A stretch of 64,000 nucleotides of DNA from CAZACZ01 sp964483695 (GCA_964483695.1 CAZACZ010000006.1:1-64000); one strand, 5' to 3'. Shown: positions 41,862 to 53,073, numbered from the stretch's first letter. Made by a program: numbers and translations. The notes: a model not told the origin generated them from the letters alone.

Positions 41862-42914
41862 ATGGCCGTGACCCGCGAACGCGTCCTCGAGGCGCTCCGA
41901 ACCGTGCAAGACCCCGAGTTGCACCAGGACCTCGTCAGCCTCGGCATGGTCGCGACCGCCGAGGTCGAGGACGGCGCCGTGCGCCTGGTGATCAACCTCA
42001 CCACGCCCGCCTGCCCGATGAAGGCGAAGATCGAGCACGACGTGCGCGCCGCGCTGCGCGCGCAGCTGCAGGTCGACGACGTGCAACTCACGTTCGGAGC
42101 CAACGTGCGTGGGCCGCAGCAGGAACCGCTTCCTGGCGTGAAGACGGTGATCGCGGTCGGCTCCGGCAAGGGCGGCGTCGGCAAGTCGACGGTGGCGGCG
42201 AACCTCGCGGCGGCACTTGCGCTCGAAGGGGCGGCGGTCGGCTTGTTGGACGCCGACATCTACGGGCCGAGCCAGGCGAAGATGTTCGGCGTGGAGGGCA
42301 AGCGTCTGATGGCGGACGATGCCAAGAACATCCTCCCGCTACGCAACCACGGCGTGAAGATCATCTCCATCGCCAACCTGGTCGAGGACGGGCAGGCGCT
42401 CACGTGGCGCGGACCGATCCTGCACGGCACCTTGACGCAGATGCTGAAGCAGACCGTGTGGGGCGAGCTCGACTACCTGGTGGTCGACCTCCCGCCCGGC
42501 ACCGGCGACGTCCAGCTTTCGCTGGCGCAGTTGGTGCCGCTGACCGGCATGGTGTTGGTCACGACGCCCCAGGACGTGGCGCTGGCCGACGTGCGACGCG
42601 CGTACACCATGGCGCGCAAGACGCACGTGCCGGTGCTCGGCGTGATCGAGAACATGAGCTACTACGCGTTGCCCGACGGCACGCGGGACTTCATCTTCGG
42701 GGAGGGCGGCGCCGACCGCTGGGCCGAGCAGGAGCGGTTGCCGGTGCTCGGGCACGTGCCGATCACGCGGGGGTTGCGCGAGAGCGGTGATTGTGGCGTG
42801 CCGCTGGTGGTGGCGAACCCCGACGACCCCAGCGCCCAGGAACTGCGCCGCGCCGCCCGGGTGATGGCGGGCCAGGTGAGCATCCAGTCGTTGGCCGTGT
42901 TGCCGATGGCCTGA
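41862..42914 (+). CDS. mrp: Mrp/NBP35-type iron-sulfur carrier P-loop ATPase
   Basis: 350 aa. N-terminal MIP18/DUF59 domain (about 4-80, with Cys51 in TPACPMK), then the MRP ATPase with deviant Walker A GKGGVGKS at 102-109, LLDADIYGPSQ and VDLPPGTGDVQLS. Such proteins hold and pass Fe-S clusters. The CxxC pair that bridges the cluster in ApbC/Nbp35 is absent: after VIENMSYY the sequence reads ALPDGTRDF. The last 60 bp, including the stop, are part of a perfect 75-bp tandem duplication. Start ATG 41862 is near-leaderless. Confidence 0.93.
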   Translation: MAVTRERVLEALRTVQDPELHQDLVSLGMVATAEVEDGAVRLVINLTTPACPMKAKIEHDVRAALRAQLQVDDVQLTFGANVRGPQQEPLPGVKTVIAVGSGKGGVGKSTVAANLAAALALEGAAVGLLDADIYGPSQAKMFGVEGKRLMADDAKNILPLRNHGVKIISIANLVEDGQALTWRGPILHGTLTQMLKQTVWGELDYLVVDLPPGTGDVQLSLAQLVPLTGMVLVTTPQDVALADVRRAYTMARKTHVPVLGVIENMSYYALPDGTRDFIFGEGGADRWAEQERLPVLGHVPITRGLRESGDCGVPLVVANPDDPSAQELRRAARVMAGQVSIQSLAVLPMA

Positions 42915-43004
42915 GGGCGGCGCGCCGCTGCCCGGGTGATGGCGGGCCAGGTGAGCATCCAGTCGTTGGCCGTGTTGCCGATGGCCTGAGGGCGGCGCGC
43001 CGCT
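42855..43004 (+). repeat. Perfect 75-bp tandem duplication of the mrp 3' end
   Basis: Copy 1 (42855-42929) contains the last codons and stop of mrp; copy 2 (42930-43004) is identical and untranslated, ending 4 bp before the -35 box of the valS leader promoter. Each copy carries a self-complementary GCGGCGCGCCGC that could form a stem. Confidence 0.95.
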
Positions 43005-43008
43005 TCGG

Positions 43009-43037
43009 TTGTCGTCTCCAGGGGGCGCTGCTATACT
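43009..43037 (+). promoter_or_regulatory. Promoter of T-box leader and valS
   Basis: TTGTCG (43009-43014), 17-bp spacer, TATACT (43032-43037) preceded by TGC (extended -10). Start expected near 43044, about 400 nt before valS. Confidence 0.75.
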
Positions 43038-43043
43038 CCCGCT

Positions 43044-43441
43044 CAGCGGGAGGAGTAGGCGCCCGCGTCCCCGGCAGAGAGCCTGGGTCGGACGTTGCCG
43101 CTGCGTCGCGGGTGGCTGCGCCCGGCTGCGATCCCGGGACGGTGGACAGGCGCCGAACGTCGCCCGTCGGTCGGTGCTCGCAGCGCATGGCGCGCGGTGA
43201 GCCGCCGACGTCGAGGAAGAACGCCGGCGCGCTAGAGCGCGCTGGGCCAGTAGAGCCTCCGGTCGTCGACCCGTCAGCGCGACGCAACGAGTGCCCCTGG
43301 GCTGCCCGGGGGAAGTGCGGTGGTACCGCGGGGGGAACCCTCGTCCGCAACGCGTCGGGCGGGGGTGTTTCATCGTACCTCCCACCGTCCGATCGGTCGC
43401 GGCCGCGCGAAGGCAACGGCGCCGCGAAGGAGGAGGAACGT
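43044..43441 (+). promoter_or_regulatory. T-box riboswitch leader of valS
   Basis: A roughly 400-nt leader upstream of valyl-tRNA synthetase. The conserved T-box core TGGTACCGCG is at 43321-43330; its TGGT would pair with the ACCA end of uncharged tRNA-Val. AGAGAGCC-type sequence near 43077-43085 resembles conserved T-box stem elements. An intrinsic terminator follows at 43337-43366. Uncharged tRNA-Val should favour the antiterminator and raise valS expression. I could not place the valine specifier codon with confidence. Confidence 0.85.
43337..43366 (+). terminator. Intrinsic terminator of the valS T-box
   Basis: Eleven consecutive pairs (ACCCTCGTCCG with CGGGCGGGGGT, two of them G-U), 8-nt loop, followed by GTTTCATCGT. 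The 5' arm begins just after the T-box core, as needed for mutually exclusive antiterminator and terminator folds. The T-tract is weak. Confidence 0.75.
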
Positions 43442-46174
<2,733 letters not shown>

Positions 46175-46215
46175 CCGGCGACGCGAGACACCGCCGGGTG
46201 CCGCCGCGTGCGGAC

Positions 46216-46234
46216 GCCGCCGAAGTCCGGCGGC
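46216..46234 (+). other. Hairpin after valS
   Basis: Perfect 7-bp stem GCCGCCG/CGGCGGC with AAGTC loop, 42 nt after the valS stop and without a T-run; possible weak terminator or mRNA end. Confidence 0.4.
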
Positions 46235-46268
46235 GGACCCGGTGCGGGTGGTCCCTGGGCGAGCCTTC

Positions 46269-46313
46269 CGGGTGCGCGCCGATCGGGTGCGCGCCGATCG
46301 GGTGCGAGCGATG
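46269..46313 (+). repeat. Three 15-bp repeats running into the hutH start codon
   Basis: CGGGTGCGCGCCGAT occurs twice (46269 and 46284) and a third diverged copy (46299-46313) ends with the ATG of hutH. The repeats supply in-frame GTG codons at 46272, 46287 and 46302, so up to four start codons are possible. Confidence 0.8.
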
Positions 46314-47855
46314 AGTCCCTTGCTGCTCGACCGCGGCCTGACGCTCGACGACGTCGAGCGCGTGGCGCGGGGCGATCTCGTGGTGGTGTTGGGGGACGAG
46401 GCGCGCCAACGCGTGACGCGCAACCGCGCTTTCGTCGAGCGCTTGGTCGACCGTGGCGACACCGTCTACGGCGTCACCACCGGCTTCGGGCGCTTCGCCA
46501 CCACGCGCATCGCGCACGAGGACGTGCTGGCGCTGCAGCACAACCTGCTGCTGTCGCACGCGGTGGGGGTAGGAGAGCCGTTCCCGACCGAGGTCGTGCG
46601 CGCGATGTTGCTGCTGCGTGCACAGTCGCTGGCGATCGGCGCGTCCGGCGTGCGGCCGCTGGTGATCGACGCGCTGTTGGCGCTGCTGAACGCGCGCATC
46701 CACCCGCGCGTGCCGTCTCAGGGCTCGGTTGGGGCGTCGGGCGATCTGGCGCCGTTGGCGCACATGGCGCTGGCGCTGGTGGGCGTGGGCGACGTCGAGT
46801 TCGCCGGCACGACGATGCCGGCCGCCGAGGCCCTGACGCGAGCGGGCATCCCCCCGGTCGCGCTGCAGGCGAAGGAGGGTCTTGCCCTCATCAACGGCAC
46901 GCAAGCGATGACGGCCCAGCTCGCCCTGGCGCTGCGCGACGCCGAGCGCCTCGCGCGCATCGCAGACGTCGCGGCGGCGATGAGCGTCGAGGCGCTGATG
47001 GGCAGCCACCGGCCGTTCCAGCAGGCCGTGACGCGCCTGCGCCCGCACCCCGGTGCGGCGCGCTCCGCTGCCAACCTGCGCCGGCTGCTGGCCGACTCCG
47101 ACATCGAACGGGCCCACGAGGGATGCGGGCGCGTGCAAGACGCGTACTCGTTGCGGGCGGCGCCGCAAGTGCACGGCGCCAGCCGGGACGCCCTGGCGCA
47201 CGTGCGGGTCGTGGTCGAGACCGAGCTGGGTGCCGTCACCGACAACCCGTTGGTGCTCGACGACGGCACCGACGACGGGATGGACGGTGAGGTGGTGTCG
47301 GCGGGGAACTTCCACGGCCAGCCGCTCGCGCTCGCCGCCGACTACGCGGCCATCGCCGTGGCCGAGTTGGCCAACGTGTCGGAGCGGCGCACGGAGCAGT
47401 TGGTGAACCCTGCGCTCTCCGGTCTGCCGGGGTTCTTGACGGAGCACGGTGGCCTGCACTCGGGCCTGATGGTCGCGCAGTACACCGCGGCGGCGCTGGT
47501 GAGCGAGAACAAGGTGCTGGCACACCCCGCGTCGGTCGACTCCATCCCGACCAGCGCGAACCAGGAGGATCACGTCTCGATGGGCGCCTTCGCTTGCCGC
47601 AAGCTGCGCAGCGTGGTGGCGAACGCGCGCTACGTGTTGGCGGTCGAGGTGCTGGCGGCCGCGCAAGGGCTCGACCTGCGCGCGCCGCTGCGCCCCGGTC
47701 GAGGGGTGGCGGCGGCGCACGCCTGCGTGCGGGCGCACGTCGATCGCCTTCACGAGGACCGGTTCTTGCACCCCGACGTGGAGCGGGTGCACGGTGTCCT
47801 CGCCGACGGGACGTTGCTGGCCGCCGTGGAGGCGGCGGTCGGGGAACTGGGGTGA
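46311..47855 (+). CDS. hutH: Histidine ammonia-lyase
   Basis: First step of histidine degradation: histidine to urocanate and ammonia. 514 aa. The self-made MIO cofactor arises from Ala142-Ser143-Gly144 in SVGASGDLAPL; this is close to the numbering in characterised enzymes and supports the ATG at 46311. YGVTTGFG at 53-60 carries the catalytic Tyr, and TSANQEDHVSMG is intact. In-frame GTG codons in the repeat just upstream are alternative starts. It converges on hutI/hutU, which lie on the other strand. Confidence 0.97.
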   Translation: MSPLLLDRGLTLDDVERVARGDLVVVLGDEARQRVTRNRAFVERLVDRGDTVYGVTTGFGRFATTRIAHEDVLALQHNLLLSHAVGVGEPFPTEVVRAMLLLRAQSLAIGASGVRPLVIDALLALLNARIHPRVPSQGSVGASGDLAPLAHMALALVGVGDVEFAGTTMPAAEALTRAGIPPVALQAKEGLALINGTQAMTAQLALALRDAERLARIADVAAAMSVEALMGSHRPFQQAVTRLRPHPGAARSAANLRRLLADSDIERAHEGCGRVQDAYSLRAAPQVHGASRDALAHVRVVVETELGAVTDNPLVLDDGTDDGMDGEVVSAGNFHGQPLALAADYAAIAVAELANVSERRTEQLVNPALSGLPGFLTEHGGLHSGLMVAQYTAAALVSENKVLAHPASVDSIPTSANQEDHVSMGAFACRKLRSVVANARYVLAVEVLAAAQGLDLRAPLRPGRGVAAAHACVRAHVDRLHEDRFLHPDVERVHGVLADGTLLAAVEAAVGELG

Positions 47856-47859
47856 ACGC

Positions 47860-47878
47860 CTCGGCGCGCGCCGCCGAG
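47860..47878. terminator. Short hairpin in the hutH-hutI convergent gap
   Basis: CTCGGCG/CGCCGAG, 7 bp with a CGCGC loop, fills most of the 30-bp gap between the two stops. It could act from both sides, but there is no T-run. Confidence 0.45.
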
Positions 47879-47885
47879 CGGGCGC

Positions 47886-49139
47886 TCAACCGTCCTGGCG
47901 CCACACCACCCGACCGCCGATGACCATCTCGGCCAGCGCAGGGTGCCCCCAGGAGTACAGCGGCAGCAACGCGTCGGCGCCGTCCACCACCAGGTAGTCG
48001 GCCATCGCGCCGGCCTGCAGCACGCCCCAGTCGGGCCGGCCAAGCGCCTTGGCGGCGTGGGCGGTGCCGGCGGCCAACGCCTCCTCGACGGTGAACCCGG
48101 CAGTGGCGATGGCGAGCTGCAGCGACGGCAACAGCCCGTACACCGGGCCCGACCCCGGGTTGTGGTCGCTGGCGATCGCCACCGTCACGCCGGCGGCGCG
48201 CAGCGCCTCGGCTCGCGGCAGGGGTGCGCCCAGCAGCAGCGCTGGGACCGGGACCAGCGTCGCCACCGTCCCTGCGCGGGCCAGCGCGCGCCAGTCGTCC
48301 TCACCGGAGCGTTCCAGATGGTCGGCGGACAGCCCACCGAGCTCGGCCACCAACCTCGCGGCGCCGGTGGCGTGCAGCTGCTCTGCGTGCGCCTTGATGG
48401 GCAGGCCGTGCTCGCGCGCCGCTTCGAGGATGACACGCGCCTCCGACAGCGTGAAGGCGCCTCGGTCGCAGAAGACGTCGACGGCGTCGGCCAAGCCCGA
48501 GCGCACGGCCTCCGGGATGGTCTCGCTCACGATGCGCTCGACGTGCTTCGTGCTGCCCAGTTCGGGATCGGGAACGTGGGCCAACAGCGTGGTGGTGATG
48601 CGCTGCGGGCCGTCCTCCCCGAGGCGCCGCGCGACACGCAGCATCTTGAGCTCGTCCTCGGTCGTGCGGCCGTAGCCCGACTTGATCTCGAGCGCCGTGA
48701 CGCCACCACGCAGGAAGCGGCCGGCGCGCCGCCTCGCCAGCACCAGCAGCCCTGCTTCGCTCATGGCGCTGGTGGCACGCACGGTGGCGTGGATGCCGCC
48801 TCCGGCCGCGAGGATCTCCTCGTAGGAGGCGCCGTGCGAGCGCTGCACGTACTCGTGGACCCGGTTCCCGGCCCAGACCAGGTGCGTGTGGGCATCCACC
48901 AGCCCCGGGATGACGGCGCGGCCGCGCAGGTCGACGGAGGGCCAGCCGACGTAGTCGGCGGGCAGCTCCGCCTCGGCGCCGACCCAGGCGAAGCGGCCGT
49001 GATCCACCACGAGGGCCGCGTCGATCAGGCGCTCGTACGGCGTGTAGGCCTCGGAGATGCCGCGGATGACGCGCTGGTCGGCGGCGTAGTAGCTGGCGGG
49101 GCCCGGCGTCGCGGGGCGCCGTTCGGCGGAGCTGCTCAT
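47886..49139 (-). CDS. hutI: Imidazolonepropionase
   Basis: Third step of histidine degradation: imidazolone-5-propionate to formiminoglutamate. 417-aa amidohydrolase. The metal pair is in PGLVDAHTHLVWAG, the substrate-side KSGYG block is present, the zinc His is in KAHAEQLHATG, and IASDHNPGSGP carries the catalytic Asp/His region. The start at 49139 overlaps the hutU stop (ATGA). hutG or hutF is not in the window, so the fate of formiminoglutamate is open. Confidence 0.96.
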   Translation of the reverse strand: MSSSAERRPATPGPASYYAADQRVIRGISEAYTPYERLIDAALVVDHGRFAWVGAEAELPADYVGWPSVDLRGRAVIPGLVDAHTHLVWAGNRVHEYVQRSHGASYEEILAAGGGIHATVRATSAMSEAGLLVLARRRAGRFLRGGVTALEIKSGYGRTTEDELKMLRVARRLGEDGPQRITTTLLAHVPDPELGSTKHVERIVSETIPEAVRSGLADAVDVFCDRGAFTLSEARVILEAAREHGLPIKAHAEQLHATGAARLVAELGGLSADHLERSGEDDWRALARAGTVATLVPVPALLLGAPLPRAEALRAAGVTVAIASDHNPGSGPVYGLLPSLQLAIATAGFTVEEALAAGTAHAAKALGRPDWGVLQAGAMADYLVVDGADALLPLYSWGHPALAEMVIGGRVVWRQDG

Positions 49140-50821
49140 GCGTCCCTCCTGGAGGATGCATCCAGACTCGGCAGGTCGAGGCCGCGCTCGTGCGCCACGG
49201 CGATGGCGTGCTCGTAGCCGGCGTCCGCGTGGCGCATCACGCCGGTACCGGGGTCGTTGCGCAGCACCCTGGCAAGTCGCTCGTCGGCGTCGCTGCTGCC
49301 GTCGGCTACGGTGACCTGGCCGGCGTGGAGGCTGTACCCCATGCCTACGCCGCCGCCGTGATGGAAGCTTACCCAGCCTGCGCCGCTGACGGCGTTGAGC
49401 GCGAAGTTGAGCAGCGCCCAGTCGGCCACGGCGTCGGAACCGTCCTTCATCGCCTCGGTCTCGCGGTAGGGGCTGGCGACGGAGCCGGCGTCGAGGTGGT
49501 CGCGTCCGATGACGATCGGCGCGCGGAGTTCGCCCGAGCGCACCATGGCGTTGAAGCGAAGACCTGCCACGTCGCGCTCCCTGTAGCCGAGCCAGCAGAT
49601 GCGTGCGGGGAGGCCCTGGAAGGCGAACTTCGTGACCCCTTCGGTGAGCCATCGGCGTAGGCCGGTATCGTCCGGGAAGAGCTCGAGCAGCGCGCGGTCG
49701 GTGCGATGGATGTCGTCCGGGTCTCCGGAAAGGGCCACCCAGCGGAACGGGCCGCGCCCCTCGCAGAACTGGTCGCGGAGGAAGGCGGGCACGAACCCCG
49801 GGTAGGCGAACGCGCTTGCGAAGCCGCCCTCGCGCGCGAACGCGCGTAGGTTGTTGCCGTAGTCGAACGCCACCGCTCCGCGCTGCTGGAGCGCCACGAT
49901 CGCCTCGCAGTGGCGGGCCATCGCTGCCAGCACGCGCGCCCGGTACCCGGTGGGGTCGGCCGAGCGCGCCCGGTCCGGATCCTCGTCGGCGATGGATGGC
50001 GGTACGTAGCCGTACATCGGATCGTGGGCGCTGGTCTGGTCGGTGACGAGGTCGACCTCCACGCCTTGGCGCACCAGCTCCGGCAGCACCTCGGCGGCGT
50101 TCCCAAGCAGGCCGATCGAGAGCGGTTCGCGTGCCCGGCGCGCGGCGCCCAAGCGCTTCAAGGCGTCGTCCAGGTCGGTGGCCGCCGCATCCAAGTAGCC
50201 GGTCTCGAGCCTCCTGCGCATGCGCGCTGGGTTCACCTCGACGATCAACGCCGTCCCGCCGTTCAGCGTCACGGCAAGCGGTTGTGCCCCGCCCATGCCG
50301 CCGAGACCGGCGCTCACGGTGAGGGTGCCGCGCAGGTCGCCGCCGAAGTGCCGCCGGGCAGCTGCGGCGAACGTCTCGTACGTCCCTTGCAGGATCCCCT
50401 GGGTGCCGATGTAGATCCACGACCCTGCCGTCATCTGCCCGTACATCATCAACCCGGCGGCGTCGAGGCGGTCGAACTCCTCCCAGGTGGCCCACTTCGG
50501 CACCAGGTTGCTGTTGGCGAGGATCACGCGGGGCGCCATCGGCTGGGTGCGGAACACGCCCACCGGCTTGCCGGACTGCACCAACAGGGTCTCGTCGTTC
50601 TCGAGCCGGTCGAGCGTGGCCACGATGCGGTCGTACGCGTGCCAGTCACGCGCCGCCTTGCCGCGCCCACCGTAGACGATCAGTCGCTCGGGGGCCTCGG
50701 CGACCTCCGGGTCGAGGTTGTTCATCAGCATGCGCTTGGCTGCTTCTTGGATCCAGCCCTTGGCCGTGCGCCTGGTACCCCGCGGGGCTCGGACGGGCGC
50801 TCGAAGGTGCTGATCGGACAT
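49136..50821 (-). CDS. hutU: Urocanate hydratase
   Basis: Second step of histidine degradation: urocanate to imidazolone propionate, using tightly bound NAD+ as an electrophile. 561 aa, the usual length. Family blocks: YGGRGKAARDWHAYD, SAGLGGMGGAQPLA (NAD site), the catalytic-Cys region PARICWLGYRERD, and SFHHGGGVGMGYS. The ATG at 50821 is preceded by GGGAGGAA. It is divergent from pstS. A GATAAT box at 50863-50858 may be its -10. Confidence 0.97.
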   Translation of the reverse strand: MSDQHLRAPVRAPRGTRRTAKGWIQEAAKRMLMNNLDPEVAEAPERLIVYGGRGKAARDWHAYDRIVATLDRLENDETLLVQSGKPVGVFRTQPMAPRVILANSNLVPKWATWEEFDRLDAAGLMMYGQMTAGSWIYIGTQGILQGTYETFAAAARRHFGGDLRGTLTVSAGLGGMGGAQPLAVTLNGGTALIVEVNPARMRRRLETGYLDAAATDLDDALKRLGAARRAREPLSIGLLGNAAEVLPELVRQGVEVDLVTDQTSAHDPMYGYVPPSIADEDPDRARSADPTGYRARVLAAMARHCEAIVALQQRGAVAFDYGNNLRAFAREGGFASAFAYPGFVPAFLRDQFCEGRGPFRWVALSGDPDDIHRTDRALLELFPDDTGLRRWLTEGVTKFAFQGLPARICWLGYRERDVAGLRFNAMVRSGELRAPIVIGRDHLDAGSVASPYRETEAMKDGSDAVADWALLNFALNAVSGAGWVSFHHGGGVGMGYSLHAGQVTVADGSSDADERLARVLRNDPGTGVMRHADAGYEHAIAVAHERGLDLPSLDASSRRDA

Positions 50822-50857
50822 GCGGTTCCTCCCGTCGGAGCGTTCGGCCCCGCTGCC

Positions 50858-50863
50858 ATTATC
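50858..50863 (-). promoter_or_regulatory. Candidate -10 box of hutUI
   Basis: GATAAT on the minus strand, giving a leader of about 30 nt. No recognisable -35 box; may need an activator. Confidence 0.35.
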
Positions 50864-50900
50864 GCCGTCCGGCGAGCGCGCCTCGCGCCGGTGTACCGGC

Positions 50901-50916
50901 ATGACGTTGCCATGAC
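50901..50916. promoter_or_regulatory. Pho-box-like direct repeat before pstS
   Basis: ATGAC at 50901 and again at 50912, exactly 11 bp apart (TGTCAT...CGTCAT on the other strand), matching the spacing of PhoB sites. A weak TAGCCT (50927-50932) lies where a -10 would be, so the repeat would replace the -35 region, as at PhoB-activated promoters. Confidence 0.45.
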
Positions 50917-50949
50917 AGCCCCGCCGTAGCCTTCGTTCGGAGGTCATCC

Positions 50950-51921
50950 ATGTACGTTCGTACCCGACTCACCTTCCTGTTGGTCCTCGCCTTCGTCAGC
51001 GCCGCGGCGGCGCAGGACACCATCCGGATCGACGGCTCGTCGACCGTCTACCCGATCTCGCTCGCCATGGCCGAGGAGTTCTCCATCGAGATGCCCGACG
51101 CCGAGGTCTCGGTGGCGTTCTCCGGCACTGGCGGCGGCTTCTCGAAGATGTGCGCAGGCGAGATCGACATCGCCGACGCCAGCCGCGTCGTCAAGCAGAG
51201 CGAACTCGACACTTGCGCCGCCAACGGCATCGAGCTGGTCGAGCTGCCGGTCGCTGCCGACGCGTTGACGGTGGTCGTCAACCCCGCGAACGACTGGGCG
51301 CAGTGCGTCACGGTCGAGGAGCTGAACCGCATCTGGGCGCCCGACTCGAGCGTGACGCGGTGGAACCAGGTCCGGAGCGAGTGGCCCGACGCCCCCATCA
51401 CCCTCTTCGGCCCCGGTACCGACTCCGGGACCTTCGACTACTTCACGGAGGCCGTGAACGGGGAGTCCGGCGCCATCCGCACCGACTTCTTCCCCAGCGA
51501 GGACGACAACGTGCTGGTGCAAGGCGTCGAGAACGACGTCAACGCCATGGGCTTCTTCGGCTACGCCTACTACGTCGCCGACCAGGGCCGCCTCAAGGCG
51601 CTCGAGATCGACGGCGGGAACGGTTGCGTCGCGCCCAGCGCCGCGGCCATCGAGACCAACACCTACACTCCGCTGTCGCGGCCGCTGTTCATCTACGTCA
51701 GCGCCACCGCGCTCGCCGAGAAGCCGGTCATCGAAGACTTCGTCACCTTCTACCTCTCGGACGAGACCCGCGAGTTCATCGCCGACACCGGCTACGCCAC
51801 CTACGGGCAAGACGTCTACGACGCGGTGCTCGCGCGCTTCCAAGGCCGCGTCACCGGTACCGCCTTCGGCGACTTCGAGCCGGGTGACTCCGTGTTGGAC
51901 GCGGTGCGTCAGGCCGAGTAG
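50950..51921 (+). CDS. pstS: Phosphate-binding protein PstS
   Basis: Periplasmic phosphate receptor, 323 aa. Signal peptide to about AAAAQ (residue 22). IRIDGSSTVYPIS, AFSGTGGGFSKMCAGEIDIADASR and FGPGTDSGTFDYFTEA carry the classical phosphate ligands. The ATG is preceded by GGAGGTCATCC. First gene of pstSCAB; phoU is absent downstream. Confidence 0.96.
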   Translation: MYVRTRLTFLLVLAFVSAAAAQDTIRIDGSSTVYPISLAMAEEFSIEMPDAEVSVAFSGTGGGFSKMCAGEIDIADASRVVKQSELDTCAANGIELVELPVAADALTVVVNPANDWAQCVTVEELNRIWAPDSSVTRWNQVRSEWPDAPITLFGPGTDSGTFDYFTEAVNGESGAIRTDFFPSEDDNVLVQGVENDVNAMGFFGYAYYVADQGRLKALEIDGGNGCVAPSAAAIETNTYTPLSRPLFIYVSATALAEKPVIEDFVTFYLSDETREFIADTGYATYGQDVYDAVLARFQGRVTGTAFGDFEPGDSVLDAVRQAE

Positions 51922-51938
51922 GCAGCCAGCGTCCGGCG

Positions 51939-51959
51939 GGTGGGGCGGTTCCGCCCACC
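51939..51959 (+). other. Hairpin just after pstS
   Basis: GGTGGGGCGG pairs with CCGCCCACC (one bulged G), 17 nt after the pstS stop. It may stabilise pstS mRNA or attenuate transcription into pstCAB. Confidence 0.6.
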
Positions 51960-52030
51960 ATGCGCGCCGTCGCGGCGGAGGCGCTGCGAACGGACCAAGC
52001 AGGCGCGCGAACCGTCTCGAGTATCCTGGT

Positions 52031-52052
52031 CCCCGGGCGAACCCGCCCGGGG
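52031..52052 (+). other. Second hairpin in the pstS-pstC gap
   Basis: Perfect 9-bp stem CCCCGGGCG/CGCCCGGGG with AACC loop. A TATCCT just before it (52022-52027) could be a weak internal -10 for pstCAB. The 213-bp gap holds no gene. Confidence 0.6.
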
Positions 52053-52134
52053 GCCCGCCCGCTGACGCGGCGGGTCGCCCCCCTAGGTGGCGGGACGCCC
52101 GCACGCACGAGGAAGACGATGCGATCGAGAACCC

Positions 52135-53073
52135 ATGACCGGTAGGGCCGTGCGCGCAACGGGGCCGAGCGATCTTCGCCTGCGGTCGTCGGAGCGCCGC
52201 CGCGAACGTGCCATCGCCGCGCTGCTCGCGTCCGCCGCGGTGTTCACCGTGCTCGTGACGGTGGCGGTGATCGCGGTGCTGGCGCGTGAGACGACCGCGT
52301 TCTTCCTCCATCCCGACGTCACGCTCTGGGAGTTCCTCACCGCCTCGCGCTGGACCCCGCTCTTCGCCGACAAGCACTTCGGCATCGCTCCGCTGGTGGC
52401 GGGAACCTTCCTGGTCACCACGATCGCGCTGGTGGTGGGCGTGCCGATGGGCCTGGCCAGCGCCGTCTTCCTCGCCGAGTACGCCGCTCCTGGCGTGCGG
52501 CGGCGGGTCACGACGGTGCTCGAGGTGCTGGCGGGGATCCCCACGGTGGTGCTCGGGTACTTCGCGCTGCTGTTCGTGACCCCGTTGCTGCAGCGCGTCG
52601 TGCCTGGCCTGAACCTGTTCAACCCGCTGTCGGCCGGCCTGGTGATGGGGTTCATGATCCTGCCCACGGTGTCGAGCATCTCGAGCGACGCCATGCAGGC
52701 GGTGCCGCGCGCCATGCGCGAGGCCGGGTACGGCCTGGGGGCCACCAAGCTCGAGGTGGTGCTGAAGGTGGTGCTTCCGGCGGCGCTGTCTGGCATCGTG
52801 GCGTCGATCATCCTGGCGATGTCGCGCGCCGTCGGGGAGACGATGATCGTCACCCTGGCCGCCGGCCAGCGGCCGCTGCTCACGCTCGACCCGCGCGAGA
52901 CCATCGCCACCATGACGTCGTTCATCGTCCAGGCGGCCACCGGAGACCAGGCGGCCGGTTCGCTGGCGTCGCGCGCGCTCTACGCCGTGGGCGCGACGCT
53001 GTTCGTGATCACCCTCGCGCTCAACTTGTTGTCGCAGGCGGTGGTGCGTCGCTTCCGGGAGCGCTACGAGTGA
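52135..53073 (+). CDS. pstC: Phosphate ABC permease PstC
   Basis: 312-aa inner-membrane subunit with six transmembrane helices. The ATP-binding-protein contact loop is MREAGYGLGATKLEVVLKVVLP. GIPTVVLGYFAL and MSRAVGETMIV are family blocks. The ATG at 52135 (MTGRAV) is chosen because it leaves a short basic tail before the first helix; an in-frame ATG at 52087 is possible. No strong ribosome site. The stop overlaps pstA as GTGA. Confidence 0.93.
   Translation: MTGRAVRATGPSDLRLRSSERRRERAIAALLASAAVFTVLVTVAVIAVLARETTAFFLHPDVTLWEFLTASRWTPLFADKHFGIAPLVAGTFLVTTIALVVGVPMGLASAVFLAEYAAPGVRRRVTTVLEVLAGIPTVVLGYFALLFVTPLLQRVVPGLNLFNPLSAGLVMGFMILPTVSSISSDAMQAVPRAMREAGYGLGATKLEVVLKVVLPAALSGIVASIILAMSRAVGETMIVTLAAGQRPLLTLDPRETIATMTSFIVQAATGDQAAGSLASRALYAVGATLFVITLALNLLSQAVVRRFRERYE

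Noticed and set aside
42855..43004. The 75-bp duplication as a trace of an insertion sequence
   Set aside because: No terminal inverted repeats or transposase; the unit is simply the end of mrp copied in place.
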